From: Skermanella stibiiresistens SB22
GTDB taxonomy: Bacteria; Pseudomonadota; Alphaproteobacteria; Azospirillales; Azospirillaceae
Length of the DNA: 49,083 nt
Assembly: GCF_000576635.1 (NCBI RefSeq)
Contig: NZ_AVFL01000039.1
Span: 1-49,083 of the forward strand
Direction of reading: 5' to 3'
Shown: one piece after another, positions 16,797 to 24,406 of the stretch
How the letters are laid out: each line of letters begins with the position of its first letter
How positions within the stretch are numbered: the stretch's first letter is position 1
Translations under genes and position numbers: made by a program
Notes under the pieces: model-generated
Seen by the model: the letters and a program-made list of their open reading frames with translations, nothing else
Told to the model about the DNA's origin: nothing
Database searches by the model: none

Positions 16797-17260
16797 ACAT
16801 GCTCCGCAGGCGCTTGGGGCGGGTTGCATGTACATTTGCATAAAGGTCTATCGAAAAACATGAGGCGAAGGAGGATCCGGTTAATAGTGATTTTAGGGCC
16901 GGAGGGTTAATACCGCTGAAGTCCCAACCGTCTGCTGACTTGCCTGGAAGAGAAGAGATGGTTGGGAAAACTCACCCGGAAAATTCCAGTGTTGATTAGA
17001 AACCTTTTAGGGTGCTTCGTATCTTGCCAATAAGGCGTGAATACCTCCGTTCCGGTTTCAAGGAAGGCGTACTCCGCCCAGAAAGCCAATGCGCGGAGGG
17101 GATAATCGAAATTGCATAAAATTTAATATGTGTTGATACATAGGGTCGGTGGCGGGAGCGTCGAGTTCCGCATAAGGTTGTGGAATAACTGTGACATGGG
17201 CGCCTCGGCGGGCGCCTCGGAGCCTCCCGCGAGCGGCTCCCGAACCTGGGATCGTGGAAC
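16797..17260. other. AT-richer divergent intergenic region with tandem repeat and hairpin
   Basis: No gene is supported here; small minus-strand frames lack ribosome sites. It should contain the promoter of the exopolysaccharide pair (leftward) and of the small membrane protein (rightward). It holds AT-rich tracts near 17105-17130, a 12-bp-period tandem repeat (GGGCGCCTCGG at 17198-17208 and 17210-17220) and an inverted repeat GGAGCC/GGCTCC at 17219-17240. Confidence 0.45.
17198..17240 (+). repeat. tandem GGGCGCCTCGG pair followed by a 6-bp-stem hairpin
   Basis: GGGCGCCTCGG is repeated at 17198-17208 and 17210-17220. The last bases overlap an inverted repeat, GGAGCC (17219-17224) and GGCTCC (17235-17240), with a 10-base loop. 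It lies 20 bases before the ATG of the small membrane protein and could fold in its leader. Confidence 0.45.
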
Positions 17261-17572
17261 ATGGGTATAGCGGCGATCATCCTGCTTGCAATCACTTATC
17301 TGGCCGGCATCGTCTGGTTCTCGCTGGCGCAGTGGATCGCCATGGAACTGGATGGCGAGCGCCGCGTGCGTATTTCCATACGGCTCGTGCTGGCGCTGGT
17401 CTGGCCGCTGACCATCCTGATCGCGACCGGCGCCGTGATGGCGCGGCTGCTGTCCGAGCAGCATCAGCCGGTCGAGCGTCTGGAGATGGCCAGCCTCCGC
17501 GACGCACCGCGGTCGGCGGCGGCTGGCGACAGCTTGGTTCACATCCTGGCGCCCCGCGACATCGCCCGGTGA
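17261..17572 (+). CDS. small two-helix membrane protein of unknown function
   Basis: A 103-aa protein not recognised as a known family. Residues about 2-26 (AAIILLAITYLAGIVWFSLAQ) and about 40-64 (LVLALVWPLTILIATGAVMA) are hydrophobic helices, with a basic loop between them (DGERRVRISIR) and a polar C-terminal tail of 40 residues. The ATG at 17261 has a weak GTGGA upstream and a hairpin 20 bases before it. It stands alone between the exopolysaccharide genes and the convergent LysR gene. Coding character (third-position GC) looks real, but expression is unproven. Confidence 0.6.
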   Translation: MGIAAIILLAITYLAGIVWFSLAQWIAMELDGERRVRISIRLVLALVWPLTILIATGAVMARLLSEQHQPVERLEMASLRDAPRSAAAGDSLVHILAPRDIAR

Positions 17573-17594
17573 AGGTGGGCATCATCCCCGCGTC

Positions 17595-18482
17595 TCAGCC
17601 CCAGACGCTGGCCAGCACCTCGGTGAAGACCTGGACGCTGGCCGACTGGATCGGCTTGACCCAGACCGCGCAGGTCGGGATCGGCGGCAGCACGTCGTCC
17701 AGGTCGCGGATGACGATGCCGCGCCGCTGGAGATTGCGCACGCAGCTGGCGTAGATGCTGACGCCCGTGCCGGCGGCGACCAAGCCGAAGATACCCTCGC
17801 TCGACGACGCCTCCTGCACGATGTTGGGGTGGAAACCGGCGCGATGGCAGATCCCGAAAAGCTGGTTGCGGTAGGCTCCCCAGGTCTCCACCGACCCCAG
17901 CACGAACGGCTCCCGCGCCAAGTCCGAGAGCCGTAGGTGCCGCACGTTGGACAGAGGGTGGGTGATCGGCAGCAGCGCCACGTGGCGATTGCTGTCGAAG
18001 GCGTAGCTTTCCACATGCTCGCTCTCGAAGGGGCCGATCATGAAACCCACGTCGATCCGGTCGGCCAGCAGGGCCTCCTGCTGCTTGAGCGTCGGGATGA
18101 ACGACAGCTCCAGGTGGATCTCGGGCCGGTGGCGGTTGAAGGTCCGGATGAATTCCGGCAGCCGACCGTTGATTGCGAAATCCATGTAGCCAACCCGCAC
18201 GGTGCCAAGCTCGCCGCCGGCGGTGCGCCGCGCCTGGGTCACCGCGCGGTCGAAATGGTCGAGGCCGATGCGGCACTGGGCAAGGAAGACCTTGCCGGCC
18301 TCGGTCAGCTCGACCGATCGTGTCGTCCGCCGGAACAGCGGAACCTCCATCGACCGTTCGAGTTCGCCGATCAGCCGGCTGAGGCCGGGCTGCGTCATGT
18401 GCAGCCGCTGCGCCGCCCGGCTGAAGTGTAGGTCCTCCGCCAGGGCGATGAACCCGCGGATATGCCGGAAATCGAAGTTCAT
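17595..18482 (-). CDS. LysR-family transcriptional regulator
   Basis: LysR regulator of 295 aa. Its N-terminal winged helix-turn-helix (RHIRGFIALAEDLHFSRAAQ followed by TQPGLSRLIGELE) is typical, as is RRTTRSVELTEAGKVFL. The C-terminal effector domain starts near residue 90 (GTVRVGYMDFAI). It is transcribed away from the amidohydrolase/ABC transporter operon, the usual arrangement for a LysR protein controlling its divergent neighbour. The shared promoter contains a perfect 18-bp palindrome (18516-18533). The inducer is presumably the transported compound or its breakdown product; this is inference. Confidence 0.92.
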   Translation of the reverse strand: MNFDFRHIRGFIALAEDLHFSRAAQRLHMTQPGLSRLIGELERSMEVPLFRRTTRSVELTEAGKVFLAQCRIGLDHFDRAVTQARRTAGGELGTVRVGYMDFAINGRLPEFIRTFNRHRPEIHLELSFIPTLKQQEALLADRIDVGFMIGPFESEHVESYAFDSNRHVALLPITHPLSNVRHLRLSDLAREPFVLGSVETWGAYRNQLFGICHRAGFHPNIVQEASSSEGIFGLVAAGTGVSIYASCVRNLQRRGIVIRDLDDVLPPIPTCAVWVKPIQSASVQVFTEVLASVWG

Positions 18483-18515
18483 CGCTCATTCATAGCAAAT
18501 TCGGTATCAATAAAC

Positions 18516-18533
18516 GAGAAATCATGATTTCTC
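18516..18533. promoter_or_regulatory. perfect 18-bp palindrome, candidate LysR operator
   Basis: GAGAAATCATGATTTCTC is its own reverse complement and lies 33 bases upstream of the lysR start and 113 bases before the amidohydrolase gene. A second AT-rich T-N11-A-like segment (TCGGTATCAATAAACGA) is next to it. Position and symmetry fit a LysR recognition site controlling the divergent operon. Confidence 0.6.
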
Positions 18534-18646
18534 AAACTTGATCGTCCCGTCGCATTCTTCCTTCCACGGCCGACGCTGATTCACCCCCAAGCGGTCGGCC
18601 AGACGCCAAGGCCCCAGGAAGGGGCCAAATCCCAGGAAGGTGCGAC

Positions 18647-19354
18647 ATGTCTTTCGATACCGAACTCGACGCGGCGCTGAACGCCGCCTTCGCCCAGGCG
18701 ACCGAACTCTACCAGGGGCGCGGCTTCCAGCGCCGGGTTGGCTTCGGCAGCCGTCCCGCCCTGATCAATGTCGACCTCGCCAACGCCTGGACCCGTCCCG
18801 GCAACCCATTCACCTGCGAGAACATCGACGACCAGATCATCCCCGGTGTCCAGCAGTTGCTGGCGGCCTGCCGCCGCAACGGCCATCCCGTCGTCCACGT
18901 CACCACCTGCTATCAGGTGACCGACGAGAAGGACGCCGCCACCGACATGGGCCTGTGGCACAAGAAGATCCCGATCGAGGTGGTCGAGCAGGGCAAGCCC
19001 GAGCTGTGGGCGATCGATAGCCGGATCGAGCCGGTCGCGGGCGAACAGGTCCTGATCAAGAAGCGGGCGAGCGCCTTCCACGGGACCTACCTCGCCGGCT
19101 TCCTCCGCGCCAACAACGTCGACACCATCCTGGTCACGGGCGTGACAGCGTCGGCCTGCGTCCGGACGACCCTGTGCGACGGTCTGGCCGAGGGCTTCCG
19201 CACTATCGCGGTCAAGGAATGCATCGGCGACCGGGTGCCGGGCGCGGTCGCGTGGAACCTGTTCGACATCGACGCGAAGTTCGCCGACGTGGAACCGCTC
19301 AGCCGCTGCGTCGAATACCTCGACACCGTCGGCCGCGGCAAGGCGGCGGCCTGA
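18647..19354 (+). CDS. isochorismatase-family amidohydrolase (N-carbamoylsarcosine amidase-like)
   Basis: A 235-aa cysteine hydrolase. The catalytic triad is visible: Asp43 in ALINVDLANAW, a Lys in VLIKKRASAF (138/139) and Cys171 in TGVTASACVRTT, preceded by the family's cis-peptide region. N-carbamoylsarcosine amidases split a carbamoyl amide to ammonia, CO2 and an amine, and this protein resembles them in the extended N-terminus and in FHGTYLAGFLR. It heads an operon with a complete ABC importer and an M19 hydrolase, so it probably degrades the imported amide or ureido compound. ATG 18647 has AGGAAGG upstream. Exact substrate unknown. Confidence 0.85.
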   Translation: MSFDTELDAALNAAFAQATELYQGRGFQRRVGFGSRPALINVDLANAWTRPGNPFTCENIDDQIIPGVQQLLAACRRNGHPVVHVTTCYQVTDEKDAATDMGLWHKKIPIEVVEQGKPELWAIDSRIEPVAGEQVLIKKRASAFHGTYLAGFLRANNVDTILVTGVTASACVRTTLCDGLAEGFRTIAVKECIGDRVPGAVAWNLFDIDAKFADVEPLSRCVEYLDTVGRGKAAA

Positions 19355-19417
19355 ACCGGCACGGCGTCAAAAGCCAAAAAAGCATAATCAAAACAATCGA
19401 ACAGACAGGGCCTCACG

Positions 19418-20524
19418 ATGACAAAGCGGATCGACCGCCCGTTCGGGCACATGTTCGGGGCGCCGTCGCGCCGGGATTTCCTGGTTGGCCTGGGGGCGGC
19501 CGGGATGGGTGCCGCGGGAGTGGCGGCCGGAGCGACGCTCGCCCTTCCAGGCGCCGCCAGGGCGCAGGGAGGCTCGCTCGTGGTCTCCAACTGGGGCGGT
19601 GACTGGAACGAGCGGACGGTTCGTTTTGTCGAGGAGCCCCTGGTCGAGGGCAAGGGCATCCGGATCACCCGTGATCTGGGGATGGAGCCGGAACGCAAGG
19701 CCAAGTTGCTGGCGGAACGCCGACTTCGGCGCGGCACGGTCGACGTCCTGCACATCAACGAGGGCGACAGCTTCGAGATGTTTTCCCAGGATGTGCTGAC
19801 GGAGATCGACTTCTCCAAGGTGCCCAACTACGCCGACGTGGTGCCGGCGCTGAAGACCCGGCCCTATTTCACGCCGTGGCTCTACAGCGGCGTCGCGATC
19901 ATCTACAACAAGGACAAGGTGCCGAACCCGCCCAAGTCCTACGCCGAGTTGTTCGACAAGAAATGGGTCGGCAAGGTCGGTCTGACCAACCAGCTCTACT
20001 TCAACTACATCATGATGGGCAGCCTGTTGGCCGGCGGCACGGTCACCGATGGCGAGGCCGGCAAGGCGAAGCTGGTGGAACTTAAGGAACTGGTCCAGCC
20101 ACGGATCTACGCGGCGCACCAGCAGCTGGGTGCCGGTCTCGCCACCGGCGAGGTCGATATCGCCATCAACTACAAGGCGCGCGGCCTGCAGTGGCGGAAC
20201 GATGGCGCGCCGCTCGAGGTCCAATACCCCGAGGAGGGCGCCATCGCCGTCATGTTCGGGGCGGGACTGCCGAAGCGGGCGCCCAGTCCGGAACTGGCGC
20301 ATGTTTATTTCGACGCGATGCTGGACCGCAAGGCCATGGCCGGGTTGGCGGGAGCCAGCTTCTACGCCCCGGCCAACGGCGCCGCCGAGCTGTCGCCGGA
20401 ACTGCGCGCGTTGATCGACTTCACGCCCGATCAGGCGGCCGCCCTCAAGTTCCCCGATTACGCCCATGTCGCCAAGAACACGGCCGAATGGCTCGAATGG
20501 TGGAACAAGACGATCACCCGGTGA
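19418..20524 (+). CDS. Tat-exported ABC substrate-binding protein (PotD/PotF type)
   Basis: Extracytoplasmic solute-binding protein of 368 aa. A twin-arginine signal (SRRDFLVGLGAAGMGA, residues 17-32) is followed by a hydrophobic stretch and a likely cleavage near AARA-Q (49/50). The mature part begins GSLVVSNWGGDWNE and has the family block YSGVAIIYNKDKVPNPPKSY. It would bind a small cationic or amide solute in the periplasm and deliver it to the permeases encoded next. Polyamine, opine or related amino compounds are typical for this family; the actual ligand is unknown. The use of Tat suggests folding before export. Confidence 0.9.
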   Translation: MTKRIDRPFGHMFGAPSRRDFLVGLGAAGMGAAGVAAGATLALPGAARAQGGSLVVSNWGGDWNERTVRFVEEPLVEGKGIRITRDLGMEPERKAKLLAERRLRRGTVDVLHINEGDSFEMFSQDVLTEIDFSKVPNYADVVPALKTRPYFTPWLYSGVAIIYNKDKVPNPPKSYAELFDKKWVGKVGLTNQLYFNYIMMGSLLAGGTVTDGEAGKAKLVELKELVQPRIYAAHQQLGAGLATGEVDIAINYKARGLQWRNDGAPLEVQYPEEGAIAVMFGAGLPKRAPSPELAHVYFDAMLDRKAMAGLAGASFYAPANGAAELSPELRALIDFTPDQAAALKFPDYAHVAKNTAEWLEWWNKTITR

Positions 20525-20541
20525 GGGGAGGGTTGGAGCCG

Positions 20542-21447
20542 ATGACCAGCGCCGCAGCCACGGCGCCGCACCCCTCGCCGGGATCGGCGCGGGCGCGGCG
20601 CATCCCGCCGGCATTCGGCCTCGCGTCGCCAGCGACCCTGTTCGTGGTTCTGGCGCTGCTGGGGCCGCTGGCCTTGATGTTCCGCTACAGCCTCAACCGG
20701 TTCGTGCCGGGCGAGTTCATGGTCGAGGCGCTGACGCTGGAGAACTACGTCAAGTTCCTCGGCGACGGCTTCTATCAGGAGGTGCTGTTCACGACCCTCT
20801 GGGTGTCGGGGCTGTCGACGCTGCTGTGCCTGCTCGCCGGGTTCCCGGTCGCGTATTACCTGGTCCGGCAGGCGCCGCCGGTCTGGAAGTCGCGCCTGAT
20901 GATCCTGATCATCCTGCCGCTGCTGATGGGCAACGCGGTGAGGACGGCGGCCTGGATGGTGATCCTGGGCGACAAGGGGCTGCTGGCGGCCGGCATGGCC
21001 GCAACTGGCCTGTTCTCGCCGTTGAAGCTGATGTACACGCCGGCCGCCGTGGTGATCGGTCTGGTCTCGGTCATGCTGCCGTTCATGATCGTCACCTTGC
21101 GCGGCATCCTGGAAGGGATCGACCGCAACCTGGAGGACGCGGCGGAAAGCCTGGGCGCCAGCCACCTGATGGTGCTGTGGCGGGTGGTGCTCCCCTTGGC
21201 GCTGCCTGGAATCCTGGCCGGCACGATGCTGTGCTTCATCCTGTCGATGAACGCCTACGCGACTCCGGTCCTGATCGGCGGGCCCCAGTTCCACATGATG
21301 GCGCCGGAGGTCTACCAGCAGGTCGCCAAGGCGATGAACTGGCCGTTCGGTTCGGCGCTCGCCTTCATCCTGATGGCGGTGACGCTGGTGCTGACGACCG
21401 TCGCCAACATGCTGATCCAACGGCGCTACCGCCGCTGGAGTGAATGA
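20542..21447 (+). CDS. ABC transporter permease (PotB-like)
   Basis: A 301-aa inner-membrane permease with about six helices. A proline-rich cytoplasmic N-terminus precedes the first helix (ATLFVVLALLGPLALMF). The ATPase-docking EAA loop is EDAAESLGASHLMVLWRVVLPLALPG (here split: EDAAESLGASHLM, then VVLPLALPG). ATG 20542 follows GGAGGGTTGGAG. It forms a heterodimeric pore with the next gene product. The overlong upstream frame is a shadow of the binding-protein gene. Operon position, between binding protein and second permease, matches potABCD-type loci. Confidence 0.9.
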   Translation: MTSAAATAPHPSPGSARARRIPPAFGLASPATLFVVLALLGPLALMFRYSLNRFVPGEFMVEALTLENYVKFLGDGFYQEVLFTTLWVSGLSTLLCLLAGFPVAYYLVRQAPPVWKSRLMILIILPLLMGNAVRTAAWMVILGDKGLLAAGMAATGLFSPLKLMYTPAAVVIGLVSVMLPFMIVTLRGILEGIDRNLEDAAESLGASHLMVLWRVVLPLALPGILAGTMLCFILSMNAYATPVLIGGPQFHMMAPEVYQQVAKAMNWPFGSALAFILMAVTLVLTTVANMLIQRRYRRWSE

Positions 21448-21460
21448 GGGAGGGGCCGCG

Positions 21461-22267
21461 ATGCACGCGAAATGGGTCAACCGCCTCTATGCCACGATGT
21501 CCGCCGCCGTTGTGGCGTTCATCCTGCTGCCGCTGGTCGGGATCGTCTGGGTCAGCTTCTTCTCCAACCGCATCCTGTCGTTTCCGCCCGAAGGCTACAC
21601 GCTGGACTGGTACGTCAGGGCGTGGGGCATGGATGTCTTCCGCGACGGCTTCGTCACCAGCGTCCAGACGGCGGCCTGCGCCACGCTGATCAGCCTGGGC
21701 CTGGGGGTGCCGGCCTCGCTGGCGCTGACCCGCTACCGGTTCATCGGCCGCGACGCGATCCAGACGCTGCTGCTGGCGCCGATGATCGTGCCGGGCATCG
21801 TCGGCGGCGCCGCCCTGTTCATCGCCTTCATCGAGTTGGAGGTCCTGTTCGACCATCAGATCGCGGGAACCTTGGGCGGCCTGCTGATCGCGCACGGGTT
21901 GATCGCCTTGCCTTGGACGGTGCGGCTGGTGACGGCCTCGCTGGCCGGCACCGACCGCTCGATCGAGGAGGCGGCGGCCAGCCTGGGAGCGTCGTCCCTG
22001 ACGATCTTCCGGCGGGTGACGCTGCCGTCGATCCGGCCCGGCATCGTCGCGGCGGCGCTCTTCTCCTTCGTGATCTCGTTCATCGACCTGGAAAAGTCGA
22101 TCTTCCTGGTCGGGGCGGGCCGCACGACGCTCCAGATAGCGTTGGTCAACTATCTGGAATGGAACCTGGATTCCACGGTGGCCGCCGTGGCGACGGTGCA
22201 GATCGTCATCATCGGGACGCTGCTGCTCGCCAGCGACCGCTACGCCAAATTGGGCCGCGCGTTCTGA
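21461..22267 (+). CDS. ABC transporter permease (PotC-like)
   Basis: A 268-aa permease with about six helices. The EAA loop is EEAAASLGASSLTIFRRVTL and sits in the expected place before the last two helices. ATG 21461 is chosen because GAGGGAGG lies upstream at good spacing; a GTG at 21440 that overlaps the preceding gene is in frame but less likely. Together with the PotB-like subunit it makes the membrane channel of the importer. The first helix (AVVAFILLPLVGIVWVSFF) follows a short cytoplasmic start, as usual for PotC-like subunits. Confidence 0.9.
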   Translation: MHAKWVNRLYATMSAAVVAFILLPLVGIVWVSFFSNRILSFPPEGYTLDWYVRAWGMDVFRDGFVTSVQTAACATLISLGLGVPASLALTRYRFIGRDAIQTLLLAPMIVPGIVGGAALFIAFIELEVLFDHQIAGTLGGLLIAHGLIALPWTVRLVTASLAGTDRSIEEAAASLGASSLTIFRRVTLPSIRPGIVAAALFSFVISFIDLEKSIFLVGAGRTTLQIALVNYLEWNLDSTVAAVATVQIVIIGTLLLASDRYAKLGRAF

Positions 22268-22301
22268 CGCGCCGACGGCTTCGAGGAAGGATCGCCAGAT
22301 C

Positions 22302-23369
22302 ATGTCGGATGTCATTCTCCAGTCCATCGTCAAGCGTTACGACCAAACCGTGGCGGTCGATCACGTGTCGCTCTCGATTTCCCAGGGCGATCTGGTCGCT
22401 CTGCTGGGCCCGTCGGGCTGCGGCAAGACCACGACCCTGCGGATGATCGGCGGCTTCGTCGATGTCACCGAGGGCAAGGTCCTCGTCGGCGGCCGGGACG
22501 TGACGGCGCTGCCGCCGGCGAGGCGCAACATGGGCTTTGGCTTCCAGAACTACGCGCTGTTCCCGCACATGACGGTGGCCCAGAACGTCGCCTTCGGGCT
22601 GGAGATGCGCCGCGTGTCCAAGGCCGAGACGGCGGCCCGCGTTGGTCAGGCGCTGGACCGGGTCAAGCTGGCGCATTTGGCGGAACGCCTGCCCAAGCAA
22701 TTGTCCGGCGGCCAGCAGCAGCGCGTGGCGCTGGCCCGCGCCCTGGTGATCGAACCGGATGTGCTGCTGCTCGACGAGCCCCTGTCGAACTTGGACGCCC
22801 AGCTTCGGCAGGAGATGAAGATCGAGATCCGGGAACTCCAACGCTCGCTCGGCATCACCACCATCTTCGTCACCCACGACCAGGACGAGGCGCTGTCGGT
22901 CGCCGACCGCGTGGTCGTGATGCGCCAGGGCCGAATCGAGCAGGACGGCACCCCGGACGAGGTGTTCGAGACGCCGAGGTCGCATTTCGTCGCCGAGTTC
23001 ATGGGTGTCACCAACCTGCTCAAGGGGCAGCGCGAGGGCGACGCCCATTTCCGCGTCGCCAGCGGCGAGTTGATCACGGTGCCGCCGGAAGCTCGTGGCG
23101 CCATCGGCGGAATGGCCTTCGCGCTGCGGCCCGAGCGGATCGAGGTGGCGGAACATTCCGGCGCCGCGGCGGTCAATTCGCTTGAGGCGGAAATCGAGAA
23201 CGCCACATACCGCGGCCATGTCATCGACTATCGCGTCCGCACCCCGTCGGGCCTGACGCTGGTGGCCCGCCGCCCGGCGCCCGCCTTGGGAGGGCCAAAG
23301 GCCTTGGGGGCGGGCAACAAGGTCCGCGTCTCGTGGGCCAGCGACGCCGGCGTGCTGGTGCCGCTCTGA
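22302..23369 (+). CDS. ABC transporter ATP-binding protein (PotA-like)
   Basis: A 355-aa importer ATPase. Walker A GPSGCGKTT, Q-loop GFGFQNYALFPHMTV, signature LSGGQQQRVALARAL, Walker B LLLDEPLSNLDA and switch His in VTHDQDE are all intact. The C-terminal TOBE-like domain (about 240-355) carries regulatory folds typical of PotA/CysA. It powers uptake through the two permeases encoded before it. ATG 22302 follows GAGGAAGG. Operon order (binding protein, two permeases, ATPase) leaves no missing component. Confidence 0.93.
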   Translation: MSDVILQSIVKRYDQTVAVDHVSLSISQGDLVALLGPSGCGKTTTLRMIGGFVDVTEGKVLVGGRDVTALPPARRNMGFGFQNYALFPHMTVAQNVAFGLEMRRVSKAETAARVGQALDRVKLAHLAERLPKQLSGGQQQRVALARALVIEPDVLLLDEPLSNLDAQLRQEMKIEIRELQRSLGITTIFVTHDQDEALSVADRVVVMRQGRIEQDGTPDEVFETPRSHFVAEFMGVTNLLKGQREGDAHFRVASGELITVPPEARGAIGGMAFALRPERIEVAEHSGAAAVNSLEAEIENATYRGHVIDYRVRTPSGLTLVARRPAPALGGPKALGAGNKVRVSWASDAGVLVPL

Positions 23370-23410
23370 GCCATCCACAGGCTAATTCGAACAAGACAGG
23401 GAGGGACCCA

Positions 23411-24385
23411 GTGTCCACGCTTCACGACAGGCTGACCGTGATCGACGGTCTGATCATCTCCGATTTCGGCCCGGAAATCTTCCGGGAGATGCGCAAGGGC
23501 GGCATCACCGCCGCCAACTGCACCTGCTGCGTCTGGGACAACTTCACCGAGACGATGCGCAACATCGCCAAGTGGAAGGGCTGGTTCCGCGATCATGGCG
23601 ACCTGATCACCCAGGTCCGCACCACCGCGGACATCGCGCTCGCCAAGCGGGAGGGCAAGACCGGCATCATCCTGGGCTGGCAGAACACGACCGCGATCGA
23701 GGACCGGCTGGAATACCTGGAGCTGTTCCACGAGCTGGGCGTCCGGATCGTCCAGATGACCTACAACACCCAGAATTTCGTCGGCTCCGGCTGCTACGAG
23801 AGCCGCGATAGCGGGTTGTCCGACTTCGGGCGGGACGTGGTGGCGGAGATGAACCGGCTGGGCATCCTGTGCGACCTGTCCCATGTCGGGCCGAAGACGT
23901 CGGAGGATGTCATCACCGCGTCCAAGCAACGCGTCGCCTATTCCCACTGTCTGCCGGCCGGCTTGAAGGCGCATCCCCGCAACAAGAGCGACGAGCAGTT
24001 GCGCTTCATCGCGGAGCGCGACGGCTTCGTCGGCGTCACGATGTTTCCGCCGTTCCTGGCGAAGGGACCGGCCGCGACCGTCGACGACTATGTCCAGGCG
24101 ATGGACTACGTCATCGATCTGGTCGGCGAGGACAAGGTCGGCGTCGGCACCGACTTCACCCAGGGTTTCGACAAGCCGTTCTTCGACTGGATCACCCATG
24201 ACAAGGGGACCGGCCGCAAGCTGACCGACTTCGGTCCCGTCATCAATCCGGAAGGCTTCCGCGAGATCGCCGATTTCCCCAACCTGACGGCGGCGATGGA
24301 ACGCCGCGGCTGGAGCGCCGGCCGCATCGAGAAGGTGATGGGCGCCAACTGGCTCCAACTGCTGCGCGACGTCTGGGGCGCTTGA
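23411..24385 (+). CDS. membrane dipeptidase (M19/renal dipeptidase) homologue with altered metal site
   Basis: A 324-aa TIM-barrel hydrolase of the M19 family. Recognisable are DLSHVG (His158), YSHCLPAGLKAHPRNKSDEQ (His179), VGVGTDFTQGF and a C-terminal GANWLQLL. In typical members the first metal site is H-x-D near the N-terminus (DGHND); here it reads DGLIISD, and the bridging Glu of the G-x-E block appears to be Gln91 in LGWQNT. It may bind one metal or act on a different amide. The GTG start at 23411 follows GGGAGG; the frame extends further upstream. It ends the ABC operon, so it likely acts on the imported compound. Confidence 0.8.
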   Translation: MSTLHDRLTVIDGLIISDFGPEIFREMRKGGITAANCTCCVWDNFTETMRNIAKWKGWFRDHGDLITQVRTTADIALAKREGKTGIILGWQNTTAIEDRLEYLELFHELGVRIVQMTYNTQNFVGSGCYESRDSGLSDFGRDVVAEMNRLGILCDLSHVGPKTSEDVITASKQRVAYSHCLPAGLKAHPRNKSDEQLRFIAERDGFVGVTMFPPFLAKGPAATVDDYVQAMDYVIDLVGEDKVGVGTDFTQGFDKPFFDWITHDKGTGRKLTDFGPVINPEGFREIADFPNLTAAMERRGWSAGRIEKVMGANWLQLLRDVWGA

Positions 24386-24406
24386 TCGGTTCGAACCCCA
24401 AGGTGG

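Noticed and set aside
16907-17089. 60-residue - strand frame in the exopolysaccharide upstream region
   Set aside because: No ribosome site or homology signal; low GC and lies in a promoter region.
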